This document shows positions 24,420 to 35,522 of a DNA stretch of 64,000 nucleotides, one piece after another. The notes below the pieces were generated by a model. That model had not been told where the DNA came from. It did no database searches and saw only the letters and a list, made by a program, of their open reading frames with translations. How positions within the stretch are numbered: position 1 is the stretch's first letter; each line of letters begins with the position of its first letter. This DNA comes from Dendrophyllia cribrosa (Eukaryota > Cnidaria > Anthozoa > Scleractinia > Dendrophylliidae), in contig JAJLRJ010000004.1 of NCBI GenBank assembly GCA_024195265.1, positions 4,396,659 to 4,460,658 on the forward strand, in the 5' to 3' direction. A program made the translations under genes and the position numbers.

Positions 24420-25040
24420 TGGTGTGTCTGTTCCTATTACGCTGTGCCTGTTCCTAATACGGTGTGCCTGTTCCTGTTACGCTGTGCCTGTTCCTATTAC
24501 GCTGTGCCTGTTCCTATTACGCTGTGCCTGTTTCTATTACGCTGTGCCTGTTCCTATTACGCTGTGCCTGTTCCTATTACGCTGTGCCTGTTCCTATTAC
24601 GCTGTGCCTGTTCCTGTTACGCTGTGACTGTTCCTATTACGCTGTGCCTGTTCCTATTACGATGTGTCTGTTCCTATTACGGTGTGCCTGTTCCTATTAC
24701 GCTGTGCCTGTTTCTATTACGCTGTGACTGTTCCTATTACGCTGTGCCTGTTCCTATTACGATGTGTCTGTTCCTATTATGCTGTGCCTGTTCCTATTAC
24801 GCTGTGCCTGTTTCTATTACGCTGTGCCTGTTCCTATTACGCTATGCCTGTTCCTATTACGGTGTGCCTGTTCCTATACGCTATGCCTGTTCCTATTACG
24901 CTTTGCCTGTTCCTATGACGCTGTGCCTGTTCCTATTACGGTGTGCCTGTTCCTAATACGCTATGCCTGTTCCTATCACGCTGTGCCTGTTCCTATACGC
25001 TGTACCTGTTCGTATTACGCCGTCTGGCTTTTTGTTGTGC
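24420..25040. repeat. 20-bp minisatellite (gtgcctgttcctattacgct)
   Basis: About 31 tandem copies of a 20-bp unit with point variants and a few 19-bp units after 24875. Since 20 is not a multiple of three, the open frames here encode the same peptide cycling through three frames and are not evidence of a gene. Confidence 0.95.
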
Positions 25041-25174
25041 GTGTTCCTATTGAAAAGTGAATTTTGACCCTGATCCCGCTTTAAAGTTAACGTCAACAGT
25101 CGTGAGAAGGTGCGCCCGTAATACTTTGCCAAAAGGCGCGTGCCAAAAGGCGAGAAAAATGAAACAAATCGCGC

Positions 25175-25310
25175 CAAATACGATTTTTTCCCCTTATTAA
25201 ATCCTTGATCACTTCTGTTTATTCCATAAATGAAATAAAATAAATAAATGAAAAAAAAAATAAATAAAAAATAAATAAAAAAAAATCTCGTTACGCCGTA
25301 ATACGCCTTC
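25175..25310 (-). repeat. Dispersed repeat, inverted copy of 15253-15420
   Basis: Shares aatccttgatcacttctgttt, the (aaat)n stretch and ctcgttacgccgt with the first copy, in opposite orientation. Confidence 0.65.
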
Positions 25311-26058
25311 TGAATTTCTTTTAAAGCCGATGACATAAATAATTAATTGCCCATATATTCTATGCAATTATTTTGGAGTTTTAATATATTTTTACCTAAT
25401 ACATTTTTGCCTTTTATAAGTTGCAGGACAAAAAATATCGCCATCTCTTCAACAATGAAATTAAATTGCTGAAAAAAAAAAACCGATGAAATGAATGGAT
25501 TACACTCACTACTGGGAGACTTGTTTGGCTATCCTTGCCTATAAATAAAAGTTAAATGCCAAGAGGGACCTTGACTTATCTCTTTATTTCTCAACTTATA
25601 CCTTATTTAGCTAAACCTATGTGTTTTACTTGTTACGTAACCCAGTTAAACCAGACTTTTAACACATGAAATTTATGATCTGGAGAGCGTGAGTAAGCTC
25701 TTCCTAAATAATGAATGGACCAAGGTAAACAGAAAACATGAAATCTACATCTAGTATATGATTTATTTTTAACTCTTTTAAATTAAAATTAATTATTACT
25801 AATTTAGCTCAGGAAAACCGTACATTACGCGAATTTCCTGTGATCTAGTGATCTGACTGTTTCCATTCAGCTGTTTTAAAAGGAAACTTAACGTTCAAAA
25901 GCCTTTTGATTTTCTTTATTCCATTTGTCTTAGTCGCGGTTTCATTTTCGTCGCGGTTTAGAGACAAATTTCATTGTGATACCGTAATTCCCCGAAATAT
26001 CTCATATTACTCGCTAGATTAAAATTAAACACAAATGAAATAAAAGTCATGCCAAAAT
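25311..26058. other. Intergenic, nothing recognised
   Basis: AT-rich sequence with no supported gene, RNA or repeat structure. Confidence 0.45.
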
Positions 26059-26113
26059 ACGAGAATTTAGTTTTATCGACTGAGTCGATAAGGTAAATTG
26101 ACCACCGTAAAAA

Positions 26114-26162
26114 GATTCAAATAGCTGACGTTTCGAGCGCTAGCCCTTCGTCGGAGCGAATC
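26114..26162 (-). ncRNA. Hammerhead-like ribozyme motif in Penelope tail, copy 1
   Basis: Read on the minus strand: stem I halves gattc...gct and agc...gaatc, core CCGACGA (consensus CUGANGA with U4 changed to C), a 4-bp stem II (gggc/gctc) with loop tagc, GAAA, and a self-complementary ACGT stem III before the C cleavage position. A two-base-pair stem III cannot close as a hairpin, so the motif would act as a dimer, as described for Penelope-like elements. Confidence 0.5.
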
Positions 26163-26252
26163 AAGGAATTGTGGGTAGTGTGTGGTTTTATATAGTAAGC
26201 GGTGGAGCTACGCTATTGGTGGAAATTTGGTGACGTGAAAAACAAATGTAGA

Positions 26253-27419
26253 TTAGTTGAATGAAAAGCGTTCGTTGATTCCGTGGGGTTTGAGAGTGCC
26301 GATTTGAAAGATGATTTTTTGTTCTAGGTTTTTACGGCTTTCTGTGTTACCCTGGTGTAGGGAAAGGCCGCAGATTGTCATGTGTTGTTTAGAATGGTTA
26401 GTAAGATTAAAATGGCGCGCGACTGGTTTGGATGCGTCTTTGTCATTTTTTTCAACGTCTCGGAGATGTTCACGAAAACGGTCGCCCAGTCTTCTCCCTG
26501 TTTCGCCAATGTATATCTTTTTGCAAAAAGTACATGTTATGCAGTAGATAACATTTACGGAGGTGCATGTAAAACGATCAGTGATTTTAATAGATCGTTT
26601 GGGTCCTGTTATTTTGTCCGCGTTGTGAATGAAAGGACAAGTGTTACATCGTGTGCGTGTGCATTTGAAAGTTCCCGGTACATCGTCAGATTTCAGTGCG
26701 CTCGTAACTAGAAAGTTGCCAATGTTTTTGTCACGTTTGAATGAAAATAGTGGGGGTTGTGAAAAAATTCTGCCTGTTTCGGGGTCGTTTTGGAGTAATT
26801 TGAAATTTTTTAAAATGATGCTTTTGACTGTGTTGTTGTGTGGGTGGAAAGTGAGGGTGAATGGAATTCTCTCGTTCTCTTCCTTCTGTGGCGTTTGTAG
26901 TGCTGATTGTCTGTCGATCTGTTGTGCACGTTGTTGGCCCGTATTAACAACAGAGTCAGGGTACCCACGTTTCTTGAAAAACTGGCACATTTCTTCTGAT
27001 TTGTTGGAAAAATCAGAGTCATCACTACATAGACGTCGAAGTCTGAGAAATTGAGAATACGGAATGGCGTTTTTAACGTGCGATGGATGTGAGGATGAAT
27101 GTAACAGATAACTGTGGGAATCTGTAGGTTTGTAGTGCACACTTGTGGATAAACTGTTACCGTTGATTGAAATATTAATGTCAAGAAAGGCGACTGAGGT
27201 TTCGGAAATTTCCCAGGTATATTTTAGAGCGGGATGAAAAGTATTGACAGAAGTTATGAATTGATTAAGTTCCTCTTTACTGGAAGAGGTAGCGCCAATG
27301 CAATCATCGATGTAGCGGCCGTAGAGTTCGGGTTTGGTTCCGTGGTACTGATTAAAAAATTTGTCTTCGATGTGGCCTACAAAAAGGTTAGCGTAGCTTG
27401 GTCCCATTTTGGTGCCCAT
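26253..27419 (-). pseudogene. Penelope-like polymerase, C-terminal part (RT and GIY-YIG)
   Basis: 388-residue open frame lacking the N-terminal part of the reverse transcriptase. GTKMGPSYAN near the start and YIDD at about residues 36-39 are RT motifs. A linker follows. The C-terminal GIY-YIG-type endonuclease is recognisable from VIYCITC, then KKIYIGETGRRLGDRFREH and a downstream NLTNHS. These enzymes copy RNA into DNA and nick the target. The apparent start methionine is internal to the domain, so this is a truncated copy rather than a host gene. Confidence 0.85.
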
Positions 27420-27430
27420 GGCGACTCCAT

Positions 27431-30013
27431 TTACTTGTTGTCATTTACATTGTTGTCATTTACATGACTTTGTCTTGGCACCTCATGCAATCTCACCTAT
27501 TTCAAGTTTTGTTCTTCTAAACGAACAAAAATGACTCATTTATTGATCTTAACCTTTTCATTTCCAATGGCACCCGAAACAAAAGTAAAATTTCCGGTGA
27601 GAAAACAACTAAATTATATAAAAAGAATACAACAACAGAAAAAAAAAAACTCAACAGGGCATTACTGCTGAAGAGCTTTTATCCGAACTGTTTAAACTTT
27701 TGGGATTTCATCAGGCTCATAAGTTACAACCAACTTGTAAAGTGTAGCAAACAATGCTATGAGAATGACTTGTATTGATTGTGATTTTTTCGCAGACTTC
27801 AAAAGTTTGAATATCGTTACGCGACTCTGGGTTTCTCTATTGAAGTGAAAGAGTCAATAAAGAGATAAGGCTATTTCCAGCACGCAGACTAATCATCTAT
27901 CTACTTGTTCCAGTTCTAAGAGAAAAATGTTGTGTCTAAAGGAGCCACATTTTACCCCTTTGAACCAGCTTTAAAAAATGTTGGAAACGTTAAGTGACCG
28001 GTGTGCGGAAATTACATCTTTCTCATTTCTGGCGCTTCATTGTTTCTCAATGCCACGGGAAGAAAAGAAAAAGATATTAAGTTCCATGAAATTGTACAAG
28101 ATAATGGGCTTTTTAAGACAAATCGAATCAACAAACGTTACTATCTGAAAGCCGTCCACGTGTCTATATACAGTACCGACAAGGAGATTCTTTTCACATG
28201 CACCTGTAATTTATTTTAAGAATCCGTGGACTTGATTGATCTTAATGATTTCATTTACGTTTTTCTTTGCATATTTACCAATTGCACCACACTTTTCTTG
28301 ATCAATATCCTTCTGCTTACTTCCAGAACATGCTCTATATTACTGCTAAAAAGCAACCTTTGTCCGCCCGAGTCTCCCACGCTCTGTAGCCCAACAATCA
28401 ACGTTAGTTAAAAGCGTTTCCAACTGCGTCTGTACGGGACACCGGGCCTGCTAATATCGACCAAAACGGACGCGTTTAAAATAGAGCTTTCCGACTCGAA
28501 CATTGGGCAATAGATCTTATCTTTCACAGCTTGTGTGAGCCGCATGACATAGAGAAGACCATGCAAACATCGGCTATTGTGGTTAATTTGTGCGGTAAAG
28601 CAGAGTCTAAGCAGATGCACGCGCGAGGATCTCGAAGCCTTCTCCTAGATTCATTGTCACTTTGAAAACGTTGATTGATAAAAGAGACTTGAAGCCACAA
28701 CAGCGAAACAGCGAAAAAGAAGAAAACCATCAAGGATTCATTGAACTTGTACCATTTTCAGGTATGTCTATTATTGCGAAGATACGATTTTTACTGAACA
28801 ACCTGCTAAAATAGTTTTAAAAAGGGAAATCGATTTTTCTTTTTAGCTTATTCCACTAAGGAACATATAGATACACTTCATCTTATGAACAACATTTCAG
28901 TTTCGTGGTATTCTGTTTTCGTTTGCTTTTCTGACGAAGCGATCCATTTAAGTATTTTGGTTGGCTTCAGTTCTTTTCGTCTTTTTCTATTTTCATAAAA
29001 TTAGATTTGTCTACCAAAGTGGTTTTTACATCATTGCCAAGGGCGATTTCGCGTGGAATTTGTTAAGGTTTAAGGTGAATTAAAAATTGCATTTCGTCAA
29101 AAAAAAAGGTGCTTAATTAAATACATGGTGTACATAGGTCATTTTTATCGTAAAGGGGGAAACGAAGCGCCAAAATGTCCCAAAATGTTTTAAATTTTGT
29201 CAATTTTAAGTATATATTTTTAACTTTGATTAATTACCATACGGCCACATCATTTTGTATTGTTTATTGCCAAAGTGTTATGAAATCAAAAACAGGGCCG
29301 AAAATGCAGTCTTACTATTTTTTGTGATTTTATTTTGTCATGGAAACGAATTTTTGGTCATATCTTTCTTGACATTGAACTGTATTTGCATGCGGCGCAA
29401 AATATTTTTTGCTGAAAACGCAGAAAACAAAAACAATTTCCCTTACGACAGCAAATAATAGAAAGTCGCAACATGAAATTATGTTAAAATTACATTTCTA
29501 TAAATGATGTTTTTCCTGTTTTGGAATAAACGGTTTTTAACCTTTCTTGATCTGACCTCATGGTGCGAATTTTAAACCGCATGAAAGATACAGGCAATTT
29601 ATGTAATGGACCGACGTCATCGATGAAGCATATATATATTTCTCTAAAAGAGTTTGATAGGTAACGATATACAAGACTATTTTTAATGACTAAGTTATTT
29701 TCATGATACACAGAACGCTTACTACAAAAAGAAATATTGTCGTGAACACATTTATAAAACAGGAAATAAAAAGGAAAACTGCAACGAAAACAATGATTCT
29801 AGAACGGAGGAAAACGTTGCAACTTTTTAGCATAACAATTGATAAGATACAAAATAGTACAGAGCGATATTTGAAAAATTTTAGTGGAAGAAATTTAAAT
29901 CAATAAAACTGAATCTTTATTTTGAAATTGTATTAACATATCACTGATAACAACAAAGAACAGCTTCTTATATGATATTAGTTTAAAGCAGTTAGCTCTT
30001 ACGAAAACCTAAA
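27431..30013. other. Intergenic, nothing recognised
   Basis: AT-rich with scattered short frames (for example at 28001-28219 and 29255-29458) that show no recognisable motif, signal peptide or paired exon. Confidence 0.45.
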
Positions 30014-30082
30014 GCTTAAACGTCAGCTTTTGAATCTTTTTACGGTGGCCAATTTATCTTATCGACTCAGTTGATAAAACCG
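30014..30082 (+). mobile_element. Penelope-like 3' tail remnant
   Basis: Begins cttaaacgtcagcttttgaatctttttacggtgg and continues through ttatcgactcagttgataa. It corresponds to the last part of the tail downstream of the hammerhead core at 62641-62713. No coding portion remains. Confidence 0.7.
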
Positions 30083-31002
30083 ATTTCGAGTTTTACTCCC
30101 CCCAGCCGACCACAATTTCTTTCAACACTAACTCCCTTATTCATTTGTAGTTAGAAAAATCTTTGCTTAAGGACGTTCACTTTAATTGTTTCGCGCATAC
30201 CTACTGAGCACACAGCTGGTGTCAAGTGATGTCATGCTGCGCTTTTTGCTTGGCTTGGATCACGTTCGTCTAGGTTTTTTGCTGGATTTGATCACAATTA
30301 CCTTCCTTTTTCGACGGTAACTTTCCTTTCCCAGTTATTTCATTTTTGTATGACAAGAAAGCGCGTTAAAACTTTTTTAATGCCTTATTTTCAACCCTCG
30401 CGCTATCGAATGTGGCCAATATGATGGATGGGGAGTTCATAAATGCCCTTCAAGACGTCACGAGTAATGCATTTGCTGTCAAATCCGAGAGCAAACTCCT
30501 CAGGTACTGGCTAGCAAATTAAGACTAAGAGACAAGGGTGTTTTAGCAGCCTACAAGTAACAAACAAAACAAAATTATAATAATTTGCCTTGAAATATCG
30601 ATCATCATCAGGGTCACTGCCTTTTATTGTGTCTCGCCAATGCAATAGTTTAACAGGCTTTTCTGTCAGTAACATGTACACCCTACTGTTCCCGTTAACA
30701 CTTCCATCCGTTCAATAAAGAGGTAATATCAAGGGCACAGAGCGCACATGTTTGAGGTCTAACTATTTTTAGCAACCGCACCAAACACGATCGAAAAATA
30801 CATGGACTCCTAGCAATTGCATCAGACATGAATTGCACTTAGCTTAAATTAAAGGAGCTATGCCGCATGGTGATTTTGAGGTTTTGGGGTCAAAACTGCC
30901 GCAAATTAAAACCAAGTACCCAGCTTTGGCATACACAAAATGCTTAAAGAACACTAAGAGGAAGATATGAAGTGAATTCTCGAAGAGAAAATAAACCAAT
31001 CA

Positions 31003-31195
31003 GGGCCCGGTTGTTCGAAAGCCGGTTGACGCTTATCCCGGATTAAAAGTTAACCGAGGATTTCGTTTCTCTGTTCAAAATTTTTTTTCAAAAGGTAATT
31101 TATAGCTAGTAGTGAAGACAAGTTTAAGTCAAACTTGCTGAGTAAATTGACGCTAATCCTAGGTTAGCTTAATCGTGCTGTGAACAACCCGGCCC
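31003..31195. mobile_element. 193-bp MITE (gggcccggttgttc ends)
   Basis: Near-perfect terminal inverted repeats gggcccggttgttc and gaacaacccggccc, with further inverted similarity (ttgacgctnatcc near both ends). It lies inside a larger dispersed repeat (about 30845-31440) that shares 'catttccatcctggccatctgcagtcc' with sequences near 39838, 44101 and 44340. Confidence 0.7.
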
Positions 31196-32034
31196 AGAGT
31201 TTTAGCGAGTTTCCAAAGACAGAAGCAATAAACTTGAAAGAAATGGCCCATTGTTTTCAAGATGCAACCATTTCCATCCTGGCCATCTGCAGTCCAAGAC
31301 ACTTATTTTAAATTTTACAGCACTAGTAGAATAATTTTAAACGAAACAGGACTCTTATTTGGGGGTTTTCAGTTATATAAATATTTTTGGGGCGCTTTTT
31401 AAAGCAACACTGAAAATGGTGACAAAGCCCCTCATAAGAGCGGGACAGGTGTTCTGAATTGTGGCGTATAAATATGAGCTTGAACAATCATAAATAAAAG
31501 ACAGTGGTACGTTTGTCATATATGGTAAATATACCGGCTAGAGTGGAGTGAAATCTTCAAGACAAAAGAAGACAGTGAAATGTCGCAAGTAGCAGCTTGC
31601 TTGTTCGAGCTATTACAGATTCAAGACCCTAATTCTAAGTAGATGTTCCACATACGTGGAATATCACTTTCAATTTTTCATAAAAGGAATTCAGTGAAAT
31701 GAGTTCCTTTGCGGTCCATTTTAGCGGTACGTATTGCAAAATTCGGACCGCTCAGGGAACCAATCAGAATGCCCCTTTTCATCATGGACTAGTTTGCAAT
31801 ATAATAAATACGCAAAAAGTACATGCTGACTGTTTTCGGGTCTAAACAAGTCAACGACACGACGTCAAGAAACGAAGCATCTTGAGCTCGACAAAATTAA
31901 GTATACTTCTTTAAGTCACGTCACTTAGCACTTTGATAAAATGTTGGTCCGCAGTGGTAGCTACATTGATTATTTTTATGTGTAAGATAACCATGTTTTA
32001 CTATGTTATTTTTCTTAGGTTTCAACTTTTGCGC

Positions 32035-32254
32035 ATGGGTGACTTCAAAGTACTCATTGGCTTCATTTTTGGAATGTGCCTCGCCTTCCCTTCGCTAATC
32101 AATGGACAACAGACTGATTCGACCGATACTGGATGTGAACAGTATTCCGAAACAAATTCACCTATCCCTGCATACTGCTTACCGTTACGGTATTGTGGCG
32201 ATCAAATAGCTGCAGTTTTCAACATGGTTTGCGGAGCTCAAAGAAAAAGATCAG
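32035..32254 (+). CDS. Insulin-like peptide 2, exon 1 (signal peptide and B chain)
   Basis: Encodes the signal peptide, the four-cysteine B region and the QRKR site; ends after one base of codon 74. The frame is open upstream, but the first 34 codons before this ATG cross a likely splice acceptor. Confidence 0.83.
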
Positions 32255-33697
32255 GTAACTTGTTCTCCTCCCTAAACAGAAAGCTTATCTCTAGCTTGCT
32301 CGGGTTAATATATAAATGCCGGTAAAAGAAAACGATTAATGTGAGTAAATTGTCCATGCAGCACATTATGCACTTAAAGAATGTATTTTCTTTTTGCCGG
32401 AGAATGTAGAAGCTATTCATTAACCTTCTACTAACCACTCTTTTAATGGATTAATATTGAGTTATTGAATGGATTTATATAGTTGGGCTTTTCTCCTCAC
32501 CCTATTAAATAACTTAGCCTGTGCTTTTTCGGAGTTCCTGAGCCAAGGTGTGCACCTCCCCCCTTCGTAACTTCAAGAGCATGAATGTCATATATAATAA
32601 GACTAAAACTGTTTCTTTTGCGGTTCGATGACGTCATATAACGTGGAGATTACGTCATTAGTTCTATACAGTCGCTCTCTTGGATCCGCCATCTTGGATT
32701 GGCTTGAAAACCTTATAAAACCGTCCAAATTGACTCAGCAGTAATCAAAACCAATAAAGAAACGCTCAATCATCACCAATGTCCCTTTATCTCCTTGGGG
32801 AAGAATACGGCTCCTTAGGGGAGAATAGGGCTGCTTGCAGTTTCCATAATCCGCTCCGCCCTGCGCCCAATCCCCAATCTGGAGGATCAGGGTATTTCCG
32901 TCGGGGTTTTCCTTCCCTTAGCCACATGTTCCCGTTACTTAAAGGCGTCGGACACTCGTCTTTCGCCACTGTCACTTAGCTGCTAAAAGCATTACCAGGG
33001 GTTACGATAACGAGGACGTGCGATATATGATTTTACTGGCAGAGACTATGTTAGAAGTGAAAGACATTTCCCAGCATTTGCAAGAAAAAACACCTCATGC
33101 ACTGAGATCTAATATCCGTGACAGCCCCCAAAAAGGAACGCTAAAATAACGTAAAAATGTAAAAGTTATGACGACAAATGTAATTGTCTTCCAAATTTCG
33201 AAAAAAAAGGCTGTAAATCTCTTGTTGCCATGAAAACGTCATGTCACGAGAACAATGAAATAAATGTCATACCAAACTGTTGCCAGATAGCTTAAAAAAA
33301 TTCACGAAGTTTGGTGGAATTTGCCAACCATATCCAACCTTTTCAAACATGTTTATGGTAATTATTCGGACATTTTCGAAACTTTTCCGTGAAATGATCG
33401 GAAACGTTTGTATGGCTTTGAGACAGTAATCTTCATCTGTAGTGTTAGTTGTTAATGCTTATTCCAAATCATTTACATATATTTTTTAATTATGTTTCTA
33501 CAGAATTGCGTCTAAAAGATATCGGTATTAAAAAGGAAGAAGCTTCAAAATTTCTTTCTGTTTCTCGAGGCAATGTTATGCTTCGGAAACGATCACCTCA
33601 AGAATCGAGCATCACTGCGCGGAGTACAGGGACCGATATCGTCGAAGAATGTTGCGGCGAGACGTGCGTTGTAGAAGAAATAAAAGAATACTGTTAA
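32035..33697 (+). CDS. Insulin-like peptide 2 precursor (two coding exons)
   Basis: Join of 32035-32254 and 33504-33697 gives 137 residues. Residues 1-24 are a signal peptide (hydrophobic 6-22, likely cut after NG). The B region has C34, C48, C54 and C66, with CGD at 54-56 and eleven residues between C54 and C66 as in insulin. QRKR at 69-72 is the B/C cleavage site. RKR at 101-103 is a candidate C/A site, followed by a long lead to the A chain IVEECCGETC...EYC (C123, C124, C128, C137). Donor CAG^GTAACT and acceptor TACAG^AATTG give a phase-1 intron in the same place as gene 1. The start was chosen at the ATG after a possible 5'-UTR acceptor (ttttcttag at 32010-32018). AATAAA at 33795 is a candidate polyadenylation signal. 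It is a paralogue of the gene at 9473. Confidence 0.88.
32506..32780 (-). repeat. Degenerate copy of the 'aagatggcggatcc' TTAA-MITE family
   Basis: Matches the reverse complement of 60400-60777: ggagttcctgagcc, ccccttcgtaacttcaagagcat, actgtttc, gatgacgtcatat and ggatccgccatcttgg in the same order. It lies in the intron of insulin-like gene 2, in opposite orientation to the fragment in the intron of gene 1. Confidence 0.65.
33504..33697 (+). CDS. Insulin-like peptide 2, exon 2 (C-peptide and A chain)
   Basis: Acceptor tttctacag at 33495-33503. The exon supplies the connecting peptide, an RKR site and a complete A chain ending in cysteine, then TAA at 33695-33697. Confidence 0.85.
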
Positions 33698-34129
33698 ATA
33701 AGTTTCGTTGTTTAAGTAAAGGGAAATACGAACGCAACTCACAATTGAAAATATATCACCATTTATGCTCGTTTTTCATCACAAGGAGAAAGTGAATAAA
33801 ATAATTCATATAGCTGCCATCGTTGTGGAGTATTTGGTGGGTAATTTCATATATATCACTGCACGAAAAGTTGGCTTTCATCACTTGATTTCCAACAAAG
33901 GTGCGGTTGCGCGACACAGGCATCAAATGTGATCAAAGGTTTAATGTGCAGTACTTTTGACGTTGCTTTCGACACAATTTTGACGCGCGTCAGTGAAAGT
34001 ACTAGACATTATTTGATGCACGTCACAGACGAATATTAATTAACACAATCGCCCAATATAGATGACGGAAGATGCGATACATTTTAAGTCTGCGAAGTCT
34101 AGACGAGCTATCAATTAAACCTTAGTTAA

Positions 34130-34681
34130 GGGCCTGTTTAAATGGAGGGAGGGTGACCCGGGTACCAGGGTCACCCTCCCAGCCGGGCTAACACATAGCC
34201 CGCCTTTACATGGGCGGGCTATTAGGGCGGGCTATCATATAGGTGAGCTATCTTTTTTTTTGGCGGGCTCTTAAATTGCTTTGGCGGGCTCATGTTTTGG
34301 CGGACTTTTTTTTTTATTGCAACGGCATGCTTTATTAAGCACGACATATTAACAAACGTGGCAGCAGGAAGAAGAAAGGCTATAGCGGCGAGTTTGCTGT
34401 TTTTATTGCTTGTTTTCACGGGTAATTTCAAGTCAAAAGAAATAGCCCGCCTATGAGGGTGACCCTGGGTGACCGTTTACATGCAGAAAAGATAGCCCGC
34501 CTAGGAGGGTTACCCTGGCAAGCAGACAGGGTGACCCGGGTAGGCGGGTGACCCTGTCTATCATGTAAACACTTCAGTGGGCTTTATAAAGAAATGTATG
34601 AAAAGTTGGCCCTCCCAGGGTAGCCCGGCTAGGAGGGTGACCCTGCTACCCGGGTCACCTTCCCTCCATGTAAACAGGCCC
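34130..34681. mobile_element. 552-bp MITE with long GC-rich terminal inverted repeats, TAA target duplication
   Basis: Ends GGGCCTGTTTA(A/C)ATGGAGGGA...GGGTGACCCGGGTACC and its inverse, roughly 65 bp long. TAA flanks both sides (34127-34129 and 34682-34684), consistent with a Harbinger-type 3-bp target duplication. Shorter copies of agggtgaccctgg and tagcccgcct occur in both orientations inside. Confidence 0.75.
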
Positions 34682-35238
34682 TAAGATACTGAACGGTACT
34701 ATATAATAACGTGGGACACTTTACACCTGCTTGCAGATTACACTTAACATATCTTACACATATTAAATGTGAAGTTCAGTACGCTCAAACCGAGCACAGC
34801 TTGTATGAAATATAGAGAATACTAACAGTAGACAGCAGATATACAGTAGACAGCAGATATACACGAGGCCGTAAAATCTGATACTATCAGGAGCATGCAA
34901 CGATGTTTTCGGCGAAAAGCTGTTCGAAAGACCTTTAGTCATCTTCAAAATTCGTGAATTAACAAATTAAAACTAGATTTTTCTAGAGCAAAATGTCGCC
35001 TCAAACCTTCGTATCATCAGAAAATGTAACACCTTTTGTTGTCTGATGGAAGAAAAGATCGTTTTGGGTAAGAAATAATGCCAGCTAGGATTTTCGGAAA
35101 GGTGAAAGCAGCTTGCAATTTCGGGGGATAAAAGATTCCTTTCCCTAAAATGTCCGCCGCTGAAATATTCAGTTTTCAACTGTAAGGTGTCACCCTCGGA
35201 AAACAAAGTTAATTTATTTATTTTATTTATTTGGCAAT

Positions 35239-35522
35239 AGAGCAGTTTTCAATTAAATGTCGAAAGTAATTACACAATTGCTTTGGTTTTGCATTGCTAC
35301 GCTTTGTGATTGGCTAAAAAATCTTTCGCCACTTTCTCGACCAATCAGAAGTAAAACCAAAACCAATCGTGACTTGCTCGCACGCGTTTTCCCGCACTTG
35401 ACGCCGGCGACATGTAATTGCTTTGAGCTCTGATTGGTTCATTGGATTGTTTACGACTGCTGTGATTGGTCAGAGTAATTACTTTGGTTTTGGTTTTACG
35501 ACACTCAAATGAAAACTGCTCT
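35239..35522. mobile_element. 284-bp MITE (agagcagttttcaatt ends)
   Basis: Terminal inverted repeats agagcagttttca...gtcgaaagtaatta and the inverse taattac...cgacactcaaatgaaaactgctct. The interior holds several CCAAT/ATTGG motifs. No coding capacity. Confidence 0.7.

Larger units (their letters stand above)
26059..27430 (-). mobile_element. 5'-truncated Penelope-like element, copy 1
   Basis: Contains the C-terminal part of the polymerase frame and a 3' tail with an inverted-repeat hairpin (ttatcgac/gtcgataa) and a hammerhead-like motif. It is nearly identical to 61179-62156 over the shared region. The upstream end stops in the middle of the reverse transcriptase. Confidence 0.85.

Noticed and set aside
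24348..25060. Overlapping open frames of 67-202 aa in three plus-strand frames
   Set aside because: All encode the same 20-bp repeat in rotating frames; this is an artefact of tandem repetition.
26311..27054. Plus-strand frames of 78-141 aa across the Penelope-like element (and the same at 61431-62186)
   Set aside because: They are antisense shadows of the GIY-YIG and reverse transcriptase frame; they repeat identically in both copies because the DNA does.
28001..28219. Small cysteine-containing frame considered as a third insulin-like gene
   Set aside because: It lacks the CC-x3-C-x8-C and C-x11-C spacings and has no signal peptide or paired exon.
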